Assembly: GCA_965370965.1 (NCBI GenBank)
Contig: CBDUWQ010000064.1
Coordinates: 1-17,916, forward strand
Source: GH45 sp965370965
GTDB lineage: Bacteria; Bacteroidota; Bacteroidia; Bacteroidales; SZUA-534
Direction: 5' to 3'
Length of the DNA stretch: 17,916 nucleotides
Positions 6,807 through 14,120 of this stretch are shown in pieces (the first letter of the stretch is position 1; the number at the start of each line of letters is the position of its first letter). Below the pieces are notes generated by a model that saw only the letters and a program-made list of their open reading frames with translations, ran no database searches and had not been told where the DNA came from. Position numbers and translations under genes: made by a program.

Positions 6807-9800
6807 ATGAGTGAAAGGATTCTAAAAGCCTTAATGCAACTGTTTGCAATTATTGCCGGACCAAGAAGCAGTAACCGTAATGGCAGAAACATTGTAGAGT
6901 CCTTTTTAAATCAGCAACTAAACGAAGACTTGGTTGATGAGTACCTGAAACTTTTTGACGGTTTTTATGCCCTATACCAAAAAAAGCAATCGCAAAAAGG
7001 GCGGCAAGAGAAAAACCTTTCACTTAGCTCAGTAAAAGTATTAAAAATTTGCACCCAAATAAACGAAGAGCTTGACTTGCGACAAAAAGTTGTGGTTTTA
7101 GTAAGGTTGTTCGAGTTTATCAAATCAGATGCGGGGATATCAGATCAGGAGTTTGAGTTTGTTTATACAGTAGCTGATATATTTCATTATACCAATGATG
7201 AATACGAGATTTTAAAACAATACGTTTTAAGTGGTTTTGACGACATGCCTTTATCGGCACATATGCTATTAATTGATGGTGATAAAACTACCACCAAACC
7301 ACAAGTTAGGCACCTTACCAAAGAGTTTTTTGAAGATAGAATTTGGGTTATGCATTTTCCACAGGCCGATATGTATATGGCTAAGTGTTTTGGAAACCAT
7401 GAAATATACCTTAACGGGCAATTAATATCATATGATAATGTTTATGTGCTTAATCAGGGTTCGGCATTGCGCGATTCCAAAATGAAGCCCATATACTACT
7501 CAGATATTATTAGCGCATATTATATTAATGAGTCTGAAGAGCAAATACAGTTTGTAGCCGATAGTGTAGAGTATAAATTTAAGGGAGGAAAAAAAGGTCT
7601 TAATAATATATGTTTTGTTGAAGGTGGTGGGGAATTAGTTGGAATTATGGGGGCAAGCGGCACCGGCAAATCAACACTGTTAAACGTTTTAAACGGAAGC
7701 TATAAACCATCATTTGGTACTGTAAAAATTAATGGAGTTGACATACATAATGAAAAAGATAAGATTGAAGGTCTTATTGGGCATGTATCGCAAGATGATT
7801 TGTTAATTGAAGAGCTAACTGTTTACCAGAATTTATATTTTAATGCAAAATTGTGCTTTGGCGATATAAGCAGTTTCCGGTTAAACCGTAAAGTGTTTAG
7901 GGTTCTTCAAAACTTAGGATTATACGAAATAAGAGAAATGGTGGTGGGCAGTCCTTTAAATAAAAAAATTAGTGGAGGGCAGCGTAAACGGTTGAACATT
8001 GCGTTAGAACTAATACGTGAACCTGCCATACTGTTTTTGGATGAACCAACATCAGGCTTATCGTCAAGAGATTCAGAAAACATAATGGATCTTTTAAAAG
8101 AACTTGCCTTAAAGGGTAAATTGATATTTACGGTAATTCACCAGCCATCGTCTGATATATTTAAAATGTTTGACAAGCTTTTTATCTTAGATCAAGGCGG
8201 ATATTTAATCTATAATGGTAATCCGGTCGATTCTATTATATATTTTAAATCGAAAGTACACCGTGCAAACTGGAACGATAGCGAATGCAGGTTATGTGGT
8301 AATGTGAACCCCGAGCAGGTTTTTAATATTGTTGAATCAAAAATACTTGATGAGTACGGTACGGTTACCCATAGCAGAAGGAAAACACCCAATGAGTGGT
8401 ATAAGCATTTTCAGGATAATAAAAGTTTAGAGCAGGCAACCGAGCTAATTAGTGGTGATTTACCAAAAGTGCCTTTTAAAATACCCGGAAAGCTCAAGCA
8501 GTTTTTTGTATTTATTACCCGTGATATTCTTTCAAAACTGTCGAATAGGCAATATTTGATAATTAATATTGTTGAAGCCCCGTTATTAGCATTTTTGTTA
8601 TCGTTTATAATAAGATACTTTAGTTTGTCGAGTCGGGGATACTCGTTAAGCAGTAACCCTAATTTGCCGGTATATATATTCATGTCGGTTATAGTTGCTT
8701 TGTTTATAGGACTTACAGTTAGTGCCGAAGAGATAATAAAGGATCGTAAAATATTGAAAAGGGAGAAGTTTTTAAATTTGAGCCGAACAAGTTATCTTTT
8801 TAGTAAACTGGCAATACTGTTTTTTATATCGGCTGTTCAGGCACTTTTATTTGTGCTGCTCGGTAATTCAATTATGGGAATTAGGGGTATGTACCTTGAA
8901 TATTGGTTGGTACTATTTAGTGCATGGTTTTTTGCCAGTTTGTTGGGGTTAAACATCTCCGATAGTTTTGATACCGTAGTAACAATTTATATTCTAATTC
9001 CTTTTTTGGTGATACCCCAATTAATTTTAAGTGGAGTAATAGTGTCATTTGATAAGTTGAACCCTGCTATTTCTACACCATCAAAGGTTCCGTGGTATGG
9101 CGAGATTATAACAGCGCGTTGGGCATACGAGGCTTTAGCGGTTTATCAATACAAGGAGAATGAATTTGAGCGGCAGTTTTACCCATACGACAAGGTAATG
9201 AGCAATGCCGATTTTAAAAAGAATTACTGGGTAAAAACACTCATGAACAAGGTGTCGTATTGCAGAAGGAATTATAAAAACCCTGTAAAACAGCTTTTAA
9301 TAAAAAAGGAGTTGGAGCTATTAAGAAATGAGATATTAATGGAGTTGGAAAACAATAAAATTGTTGGTTTTAAGTATCTTGACCAGTTGTATATTAGTAA
9401 GTTAAATGTAAATGTGCTTGACCAAACCGATAAGTACTTGAGCTTTTTAAGAAGATATTATTTAAAGAAATATAATAAGGCAAATAGATTAAAAGACGAG
9501 TTTATAAATTCGCTTCAAACATCAAAAAAACAGAAAAAGCAATTTATTGAATTAAAGCGAATGAATACAAACGATAATTTAACATCGTTTGTACGCAATA
9601 GCAATTCTTTAGAGCGGATAATTGAGTACAAAAGCAGGTTGTTTCAGAAGATTGACCCTATTTATTTAGAGCCAAATAATAAATTTTTAAAAGCACATTT
9701 TTATGCCCCTTATAAATTTGTGTTTGGTAATAAAATTGATACTTTTTGGGTTAATATAGGTGTTATATGGTTGTATAATCTTTTATTGTATATAGCCCTG

Positions 9801-9884
9801 CATTTTAGGTTGTTGCGCAAGGTAATTGAATATATTCCAAAAAACAGACAGATTGAAAACAATAAATCTGATAAAACAGCATAA
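6807..9884 (+). CDS. ABCG-like ABC half transporter with extended N-terminal region
   Basis: A 1025-residue fusion of ATPase and ABC-2 type permease in ABCG order. Residues 1-150 are helical and resemble a TerB-like domain (KVVVLVRLFEFIKSDAGIS...EFVYTVADIF). Residues about 175-245 look like a degenerate FHA-like beta domain (CFGNHEIYLNGQLI). The ATPase (about 245-480) is complete: Walker A GASGTGKS (282-289), Q-loop Q329, signature ISGGQ (388-392), Walker B ILFLDEP (408-414) and switch H445. A CRLC motif (494-497) follows. Membrane helices lie at about 583-604, 620-640, 666-690, 698-718 and 722-747, and the last at about 985-1005. Before the last is a roughly 230-residue, mainly charged loop expected outside. 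It probably dimerises and exports lipid- or polymer-like cargo, but the substrate is unknown. It is convergent with siaC. Confidence 0.85.
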   Translation: MSERILKALMQLFAIIAGPRSSNRNGRNIVESFLNQQLNEDLVDEYLKLFDGFYALYQKKQSQKGRQEKNLSLSSVKVLKICTQINEELDLRQKVVVLVRLFEFIKSDAGISDQEFEFVYTVADIFHYTNDEYEILKQYVLSGFDDMPLSAHMLLIDGDKTTTKPQVRHLTKEFFEDRIWVMHFPQADMYMAKCFGNHEIYLNGQLISYDNVYVLNQGSALRDSKMKPIYYSDIISAYYINESEEQIQFVADSVEYKFKGGKKGLNNICFVEGGGELVGIMGASGTGKSTLLNVLNGSYKPSFGTVKINGVDIHNEKDKIEGLIGHVSQDDLLIEELTVYQNLYFNAKLCFGDISSFRLNRKVFRVLQNLGLYEIREMVVGSPLNKKISGGQRKRLNIALELIREPAILFLDEPTSGLSSRDSENIMDLLKELALKGKLIFTVIHQPSSDIFKMFDKLFILDQGGYLIYNGNPVDSIIYFKSKVHRANWNDSECRLCGNVNPEQVFNIVESKILDEYGTVTHSRRKTPNEWYKHFQDNKSLEQATELISGDLPKVPFKIPGKLKQFFVFITRDILSKLSNRQYLIINIVEAPLLAFLLSFIIRYFSLSSRGYSLSSNPNLPVYIFMSVIVALFIGLTVSAEEIIKDRKILKREKFLNLSRTSYLFSKLAILFFISAVQALLFVLLGNSIMGIRGMYLEYWLVLFSAWFFASLLGLNISDSFDTVVTIYILIPFLVIPQLILSGVIVSFDKLNPAISTPSKVPWYGEIITARWAYEALAVYQYKENEFERQFYPYDKVMSNADFKKNYWVKTLMNKVSYCRRNYKNPVKQLLIKKELELLRNEILMELENNKIVGFKYLDQLYISKLNVNVLDQTDKYLSFLRRYYLKKYNKANRLKDEFINSLQTSKKQKKQFIELKRMNTNDNLTSFVRNSNSLERIIEYKSRLFQKIDPIYLEPNNKFLKAHFYAPYKFVFGNKIDTFWVNIGVIWLYNLLLYIALHFRLLRKVIEYIPKNRQIENNKSDKTA

Positions 9885-9945
9885 AACTATCCGTTGGCTC
9901 GAATAGCCTTATACTAATGTTTTATAATTTTGTTAAAAGTGAAAC

Positions 9946-10323
9946 TTACTCTTCTGTTTCAATCATTTTAAACGGAATTTTGATAATCGATTGGTAGTCT
10001 TCTCCTGCTTCCAGCATATCCTCATCATCCTCTTCGTAATACCAGTTAATTATTACTTCATTACCGCTTTTGTAAATTGCCTCTAATTTTTTAAAAACAT
10101 CCAAAATACATTTTGAGCTACTTGTATTGAAGTATTCAAGCTGAATATTTACTTCGGTTGCTTCGGCTGGGTTTGAGTGGTAAGCTTCAAGCCAGTCAAC
10201 CATTGGTTTGTAAAATTCAATTGAATTTTCAGGGATAGACCTTCCCTTAATTTCAATAATTCCTTTGCTATCAAAATTTACCGTTGGTGTTTTTGGTGTT
10301 CCTGTAATTGAAATTGGTTCCAT
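9946..10323 (-). CDS. siaC: SiaC family regulatory phosphoprotein (DUF1987)
   Basis: A 125-residue single-domain protein with the DUF1987/SiaC pattern: TPTVNFDSKGIIEIKGRSIPENS near the N-terminus, then LEYFNTSSSKCILDVFKKLE and EVIINWYYEEDDEDMLEAGED. In Pseudomonas, SiaC is an anti-anti-sigma-like protein phosphorylated by SiaB and dephosphorylated by SiaA. The phospho-acceptor Thr is conserved here as T67 in FNTSSSK. Unphosphorylated SiaC activates the diguanylate cyclase SiaD there, but no GGDEF protein is in this window, so the partner here is unknown. The gene starts 18 bases after the siaB stop codon, so the two form one transcription unit. The family call is firm, the output is not. Confidence 0.88.
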   Translation of the reverse strand: MEPISITGTPKTPTVNFDSKGIIEIKGRSIPENSIEFYKPMVDWLEAYHSNPAEATEVNIQLEYFNTSSSKCILDVFKKLEAIYKSGNEVIINWYYEEDDEDMLEAGEDYQSIIKIPFKMIETEE

Positions 10324-10341
10324 ATGATTTCGCTTATTAAA

Positions 10342-10887
10342 TTATTCGACAATACTAATATATAAACTAAAAAAATAATATCCCTGCTTATACTCAAAAA
10401 AATCGTATTCAAGCTTGCTGCCTGATTTTCTTGATATATCTACCATTCCTAAACCACCACCTCCTTTATCGCTAAATTCCTGATTGTTTAGTATATCTTT
10501 ATATAAATCTTTTAGTGCGTCTTTATCTAAACTGTTAATGTGATTTAAGTGTTTTGTTAAGAAATCTTTTTGCTTATCCTGCACAAAATTACCTGTAATT
10601 ATACTATATCCTACACTATTTTTATTTAATATGCAAATTCCGTATTTACCTGTTATTTCTGATAGTTTATCATAAGGTAAAACAGATGAATGATGAAAAA
10701 GGTTTTGCAAACACTCTACTATTACATTATAAATCTTTTTTCTTGCGCGGTTAGATGCATCTTCAAGTTTTGATTCAATTACATCTAATGAATCGGTAAT
10801 TAAAGTACCGGACACCTCTCCTTTAAAAAGAAATAAAATTTCATCTTTGCTGTATTTACTTAACCATTCTTCAATTCTGAAGGCCAT
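10342..10887 (-). CDS. siaB: SiaB family GHKL-like protein kinase (DUF6272)
   Basis: A 181-residue cytosolic protein with a GHKL-type ATP-binding layout. The N-box is NVIVECLQNLFHHS (E58, Q61, N62, H65-H66) and the G-rich lid is DKGGGGLGMVDISRKSG (140-156). SiaB-type kinases resemble anti-sigma kinases and phosphorylate SiaC on Thr or Ser. The immediately downstream siaC supports this. No membrane segment or sensor domain is fused, so input must come from another protein, in Pseudomonas the SiaA phosphatase, which is not seen here. The start ATG at 10887 is supported by a -7 box 30 bases upstream. It is divergent from the CGGC-domain gene. Confidence 0.85.
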   Translation of the reverse strand: MAFRIEEWLSKYSKDEILFLFKGEVSGTLITDSLDVIESKLEDASNRARKKIYNVIVECLQNLFHHSSVLPYDKLSEITGKYGICILNKNSVGYSIITGNFVQDKQKDFLTKHLNHINSLDKDALKDLYKDILNNQEFSDKGGGGLGMVDISRKSGSKLEYDFFEYKQGYYFFSLYISIVE

Positions 10888-10916
10888 ATTTCCTTTTCAT
10901 GTATAGGTTTACATCA

Positions 10917-10924
10917 CAAATATA
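10917..10924 (-). promoter_or_regulatory. Putative -7 box for siaBC
   Basis: The minus strand reads TATATTTG, a full TAnnTTTG match, 30 bases before the siaB ATG. It would give a leader of about 20-25 bases. No good -33 box is evident in the A/T-rich upstream DNA. Confidence 0.45.
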
Positions 10925-10978
10925 AAAAAAATAATAGAATCATTTTGTTTTTTGCCCTAATTGATTCAAATTTTATTA

Positions 10979-10986
10979 TAAGTTTG
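10979..10986 (+). promoter_or_regulatory. Putative -7 box for the CGGC-domain gene
   Basis: TAAGTTTG matches TAnnTTTG and lies 48 bases before the ATG at 11034. A TTTG at 10951-10954 could be the -33 element, but the 24-base spacer is longer than usual. Confidence 0.4.
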
Positions 10987-11033
10987 CTTATTACACATTA
11001 AGTATGTAAAAATATAAATAAGAAATAAATAAT

Positions 11034-11471
11034 ATGAAAGTAGGAATAATAATATGTGATAGATATAAAAATTGTGCTGGCGGAAAATGTTTTAGAGCTA
11101 TGCAAAACAGAGAAGGTGCTTTTGATATTTACAGCAAAAATGAATCTTTAGAAATAGTTGGATACACAAGTTGTGGAGGATGCCCGGGCGGAAATATTGA
11201 ATATGCTCCTGAAGAGATGATAAAAAACGGAGCAGAAGCTATTCATTTTGCAACAGGATTTGTAGTTGGATACCCTCCTTGTCCTTATATTTCTCATTTT
11301 AAAAAGTTTATAGAGAATAAATACAAAATAAAAGTTGTTGTAGGAACCCATCCTATTCCACAAAAATATTTTATTATTCACAAAAACCTTAAAACATGGC
11401 ATACTAGTGAATGGGAAGAAAAAACTATGCCTACATTGGTAGATGAAGATTTGAGAAAAAAATATGACTAG
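11034..11471 (+). CDS. CGGC domain-containing protein
   Basis: A 145-residue cytosolic protein of the CGGC-domain family (PF08821 type), named for the CGGC motif seen here at 47-50 within GYTSCGGCPGG. Other family cysteines are in place: C8 in IIICDR, C14 and C19 in NCAGGKC, and C83 in YPPCPY. GTHPIPQKY (104-112) is also typical. The conserved cysteines and His suggest metal or Fe-S binding, and a redox or metal-sensing role is often proposed, but the biochemical activity is not established. It is a monocistronic + gene, divergent from siaBC and followed directly by a structured repeat whose first hairpin begins five bases after the stop. Confidence 0.88.
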   Translation: MKVGIIICDRYKNCAGGKCFRAMQNREGAFDIYSKNESLEIVGYTSCGGCPGGNIEYAPEEMIKNGAEAIHFATGFVVGYPPCPYISHFKKFIENKYKIKVVVGTHPIPQKYFIIHKNLKTWHTSEWEEKTMPTLVDEDLRKKYD

Positions 11472-11771
11472 CTATATTATACCATTTTAAAATCAAAATT
11501 ACTGGTATAATGCCGACGTAGAATCAAAACTGATATACAAATGCTAATGAAGTATATAGGTAACTTTGATTCACAATTGGTATTACTTTATTAATGAACA
11601 AAAAGGAAAAATATTTTTGCATATAATTCTACTTTTAGACTTTATAAATATTTGATGGGTAATTGATTAGCTCAGTACTTTAGGGCTGAGTAAAAGTACA
11701 ATATAAACATTGGGCTAAAGATAAATTTAAAGTGGCAAAGTAGAAATAACCACCAGTAAAACTTTGTTATT
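11472..11771. other. 300-base gap with a structured repeat and possible structured leader
   Basis: The first third is the two-hairpin repeat (11476-11572). The rest is AT-rich with no ORF of note. Near 11671-11699, CTCAG/CTGAG (11671-11675, 11686-11690) and GTACTTT/AAAGTAC (11675-11681, 11693-11699) overlap in an a-b-a'-b' order. A second such crossing, GTGG/CCAC (11732-11735, 11750-11753) with CAAAGT/ACTTTG (11736-11741, 11761-11766), precedes the ATG at 11772. These stems are short and may be chance. Confidence 0.5.
11476..11572. repeat. Dispersed two-hairpin repeat family A, full copy
   Basis: Bases 11476-11557 match 17833-17914 at 79 of 82 positions without gaps. Hairpin 1 pairs ATTATACCA (11476-11484) with TGGTATAAT (11503-11511). 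Hairpin 2 pairs GAATCAAA (11521-11528) with TTTGATTC (11565-11572), with an inner stem GATATAC / GTATAT (11532-11538, 11552-11557). The element follows the CGGC gene stop closely. There is no coding capacity. Confidence 0.85.
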
Positions 11772-12095
11772 ATGGATAATGTTTTTATCTACAAATTAAT
11801 AATAGCAAGTGTTTCTGTTTTTGTAATAAATATACCGTTTGGGTATTGGGGTGCTCATGTTAAAAAGTTTTCATTGCAATGGATATTGGCAGTACACATA
11901 CCTGTACCTTTTATAATTATTATTAGGCTTTTTTTTCATTTAGGTTTTGCCTGGCATACTTATCTATTTTTTATTATCTCTTATTTTATGGGGCATAAAT
12001 TGGGTGGTATTATACATAATAAACAGCTAAAAAGTCATAATACAGTTAGTGCATGTTTATTTATTGATTTAAAACGGAATTATAGAAAAAAGTAG
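11772..12095 (+). CDS. Small conserved membrane protein of unknown function
   Basis: A 107-residue protein with three likely membrane helices (about 6-26, 36-57 and 61-80), followed by a basic tail (about 82-107). The FGYWGAHVKKFSLQWILAVHIPVPFIIIIRLFF stretch holds paired aromatic, Pro and His residues in the style of a conserved Bacteroidota hypothetical membrane protein. I recognise no functional domain. The basic C-terminal tail suggests the C-terminus is cytoplasmic. It is on + between the repeat-rich gap and the tRNA gene. The -33 box of the tRNA promoter starts two bases after its stop codon, so the two units are separate. Confidence 0.65.
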   Translation: MDNVFIYKLIIASVSVFVINIPFGYWGAHVKKFSLQWILAVHIPVPFIIIIRLFFHLGFAWHTYLFFIISYFMGHKLGGIIHNKQLKSHNTVSACLFIDLKRNYRKK

Positions 12096-12096
12096 T

Positions 12097-12126
12097 TTTG
12101 AAAAACAAAATTTTCTTCTACATTTG
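12097..12126 (+). promoter_or_regulatory. Promoter of tRNA-Pro
   Basis: TTTG (12097-12100) and TACATTTG (12119-12126), spaced by 18 bases, match the Bacteroidota -33 TTTG / -7 TAnnTTTG pattern. Transcription would begin around 12132, some 7 bases before the mature tRNA 5' end. This is the best promoter in the window. Confidence 0.7.
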
Positions 12127-12138
12127 CAGTTGCAAATT

Positions 12139-12212
12139 CGGGATGTAGCTCAGTCAGGTAGAGTACGCGTCTGGGGGGCGTGGGGCCGGAAGTTCAAGTC
12201 TTCTCATCCCGA
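12139..12212 (+). tRNA. tRNA-Pro (GGG anticodon)
   Basis: A full cloverleaf of 74 bases. The acceptor stem CGGGATG / CATCCCG is perfect over 7 bp. The D stem is GCTC/GAGT. The anticodon stem CGCGT/GCGTG encloses loop CTGGGGG, with the GGG anticodon at 12173-12175. The variable loop is GGGCC. The T stem GGAAG/CTTCT encloses TTCAAGT. The discriminator is A at 12212, and CCA is not encoded, so it must be added after transcription. It reads CCC and CCU proline codons. The T stem and D stem each carry one G-U pair, which is acceptable. Confidence 0.95.
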
Positions 12213-12213
12213 C

Positions 12214-12244
12214 AAAAAGCTAAGATTTATTCTTAGCTTTTTTT
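12214..12244. terminator. Bidirectional intrinsic terminator after tRNA-Pro
   Basis: AAGCTAAGA (12217-12225) pairs with TCTTAGCTT (12231-12239) around TTTAT. A T-run follows on + and an A-run precedes it, which becomes a T-run on -. It can therefore stop the tRNA transcript and the minus-strand ROK operon, whose stop codon is at 12266. Confidence 0.85.
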
Positions 12245-12265
12245 GTGCCTTAATATTTCAAAACT

Positions 12266-13144
12266 TTAGTTTAACACCGAATCCACAGGCGATGTTACTA
12301 TTAGTTTTGCTGCACCAAGTATTGGGCTATATTTTTCAGTAGCATATGTTATTTGTAATTTGTCAACCGATTTTTTAAATACAAAATCCTGTATTTCAGC
12401 AATCATAGCATCGTGAAAAAATTCATTTGATAATGAAACCGAGCCTCCTATTACTATTGCCTCAGGATCGAGCGTAAGCAAAACTATTTTTATAGCATTG
12501 CCAAGGTGGCTGCCAAATTGCCTGAATGCTTCAATAGCTTCTTTGTTGCCATTTTTTGCAAGTTGATATAGTTCTTCACCCGATTTGTTAAATACCCTTT
12601 TAAAAAACTGCCCACTGCAATAAGCCTCTAAATTGGCATCTAAATAGGGCACTTCGCCAAATTCGCCTGAGCCGCCATTGGCATCTTCAAACAACTTGTT
12701 TCCCGATATTATTCCAACACCCATACCGGTACCAAGTGATAACCCCACCATGTTTTTAAAATTTTTGCCTTCTCCATAATGTTTTTCGCCCAAAGCAAAA
12801 CAATTTACATCGTTATTAATAAAAACTGGTACATTAAATTGGTTGCTTAATATTTGTTGTAATGGAACCGAGTTAAAACTTGGGATATTTACTACTGAGT
12901 GAACAATATTTGTCTGCTGATCAAAAAGTCCAGGTATTCCAATACCAATGCCTGTTACATTTGGAACAAAAATTTCATGTATGGTATCAATAATACATTG
13001 TAGTACCTTTTTTTCGTCGGTTTCGGTTTGTGGTATTTTTGACGAAGAATGTTTTACAACTTTTCCGTTACCAATTAATCCGGCACGAACGTTTGTACCC
13101 CCCAAATCTACCCCTATTGTATATTCTTCAATTACTTGTATCAT
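12266..13144 (-). CDS. ROK family sugar kinase (glucokinase/amino-sugar kinase type)
   Basis: A 292-residue cytosolic kinase, the normal ROK length, phosphorylating a hexose such as glucose, glucosamine or N-acetylglucosamine at O6. The phosphate-binding loop is VDLGGTNVRAG (12-22). GIGIPGLFD (67-75) and NNDVN with catalytic base D112 follow, then GLSLGTGMGVGI (134-145). The zinc site usual in ROK kinases (His in GxxGHxxx and CxCGxxGCxE) is missing: the protein reads GEFGEVPYLDANLEAYCSG with E164 in place of His and only one Cys. Such zinc-less members exist in Bacteroidota and may still be active. Being 60 bases downstream of nagB on the same strand suggests an amino-sugar substrate, but glucose is equally possible. 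It is the last gene before the terminator. Confidence 0.85.
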   Translation of the reverse strand: MIQVIEEYTIGVDLGGTNVRAGLIGNGKVVKHSSSKIPQTETDEKKVLQCIIDTIHEIFVPNVTGIGIGIPGLFDQQTNIVHSVVNIPSFNSVPLQQILSNQFNVPVFINNDVNCFALGEKHYGEGKNFKNMVGLSLGTGMGVGIISGNKLFEDANGGSGEFGEVPYLDANLEAYCSGQFFKRVFNKSGEELYQLAKNGNKEAIEAFRQFGSHLGNAIKIVLLTLDPEAIVIGGSVSLSNEFFHDAMIAEIQDFVFKKSVDKLQITYATEKYSPILGAAKLIVTSPVDSVLN

Positions 13145-13153
13145 TTGTTTATA

Positions 13154-13220
13154 TTTATGCGCTCCACTTTATTTATTATATTTTGACTTTTTATAACAAA
13201 AAATTTATGTATAATTCAGG
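13154..13220. repeat. Dispersed repeat family B, copy 2
   Basis: This copy aligns to 1085-1151 (5 differences over the 54-base core). It occupies nearly all of the nagB-ROK kinase gap and contains the nagB stop codon (13205-13207) and the last few nagB codons. It is inside a likely operon, so it will be present in the mRNA between the two genes. On the minus strand it is about ten bases upstream of the kinase ATG. Confidence 0.7.
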
Positions 13221-14029
13221 TTAAGAAGACTTTTTGGATCAAGATTTTTTGATTCTATGTCTTTAAAATATTTGACCGTCCTGTATTTTAATTCGCTTAC
13301 GGCTTCCTCGTCACAAATCATAAGCCCTTTATTATGCAATTGCAATGCACTAACTGTCCACATATGGTTTACGCCCCGCTCAATGGCATGCTCAATTGCC
13401 ACAGCTTTTTGTATTCCGCTTGCTATTATCACAATTTCGCGCGAGTCTAAAATTGTACCAACACCAACTGTTAATGCTGTTGATGGTACTTTGCTAATGT
13501 CGTTATTAAAAAAACGCGAGTTAGCAATTTTTGTGTCTTGGGTTAGTGTTTTTATGCGTGTGCGCGATGATAATGATGAGCCTGGCTCGTTAAATGCCAA
13601 GTGACCGTCAGGACCAATACCTCCAAGGAATAGGCGAATGCCTCCGCACGATTTTATTTTAGCTTCGTATCTTTTGCACTCTTTTATTAAATCATCTGCA
13701 TTGCCATCTAAAATATTGGTATTTTCTTTTAAAATATCAACATGGTCAAAAAAGGTGCTTTGCATAAAAGTGTGGTACGATTGCGGATGATCTTCAGGAA
13801 TACCTACATATTCATCCATATTAAATGTTATCACATGCTTAAACGATACAACTCCTTTTTTATAGAGGTTTATTAGCTCTTCATAAACTTTAATAGGAGA
13901 CGACCCTGTTGGTAAGCCCAATATAAATGGTTTCTCTTTGGTAGCTTTATATTTCAATATTTTTTTTACTATGTAGTATGCCGTCCATTTTGAGGCAGTA
14001 TTATAGTTGTTCTGAATAATTAGTCTCAT
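13205..14029 (-). CDS. nagB: Glucosamine-6-phosphate deaminase
   Basis: A 274-residue cytosolic enzyme converting glucosamine-6-phosphate to fructose-6-phosphate and ammonia, the last amino-sugar-specific step into glycolysis. The ATG at 14029 gives MRLIIQNNYNTASKWTAYYI, which lines up with the N-terminus of E. coli NagB (266 residues). An upstream start at 14092 would translate through a 40-base hairpin and add 21 unlike residues. Key residues fall at the E. coli numbers: D72 in NMDEY, D141 and H143 in GPDGH, and E148 in FNEPGSS. The P-loop-like GLPTGSSP is at 38-45. It is followed by the ROK kinase and preceded by three secreted glycosidase-like genes, all on -. No NagA deacetylase is present in the window. 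Confidence 0.95.
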   Translation of the reverse strand: MRLIIQNNYNTASKWTAYYIVKKILKYKATKEKPFILGLPTGSSPIKVYEELINLYKKGVVSFKHVITFNMDEYVGIPEDHPQSYHTFMQSTFFDHVDILKENTNILDGNADDLIKECKRYEAKIKSCGGIRLFLGGIGPDGHLAFNEPGSSLSSRTRIKTLTQDTKIANSRFFNNDISKVPSTALTVGVGTILDSREIVIIASGIQKAVAIEHAIERGVNHMWTVSALQLHNKGLMICDEEAVSELKYRTVKYFKDIESKNLDPKSLLNLNYT

Positions 14030-14054
14030 GTTTATTTTTTTACAAGTTTGGTTA

Positions 14055-14094
14055 TTGTGGAAGCGCTGCAGCAAAGCTGCAACGCATACCACAA
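14055..14094. repeat. 40-base imperfect palindrome upstream of nagB
   Basis: TTGTGG (14055-14060) pairs with CCACAA (14089-14094). Inside, GCGCTGCAGC (14063-14072) pairs with GCTGCAACGC (14076-14085) with one mismatch and an AAA loop. It lies between the upstream glycosidase-like gene and nagB, 26 bases before the nagB ATG. There is no T-run, so it may be an operator, a processing hairpin or a REP-like sequence. Confidence 0.6.
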
Positions 14095-14120
14095 ATCAAC
14101 TTAAACCTAAACTCAAATTA

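Noticed and set aside
9885..9945. Terminator between the convergent ABC and siaC genes
   Set aside because: Only a 4-bp GGCT/AGCC stem is visible, with no T-run next to it.
11671..11699. preQ1-type riboswitch-like pseudoknot
   Set aside because: The stem and loop sizes do not fit that riboswitch, its conserved sequence is absent, and the downstream gene is not a queuosine gene or known transporter.
12124..12342. 72-codon plus-strand ORF
   Set aside because: It runs through the tRNA-Pro gene, its terminator and the 3' end of the kinase gene.
14030..14092. Longer nagB reading frame starting at 14092
   Set aside because: The added 21 residues are translated from a 40-base palindrome and do not match NagB proteins, whereas the ATG at 14029 gives the conserved MRLI start and places D72, D141, H143 and E148 at the E. 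coli numbers.
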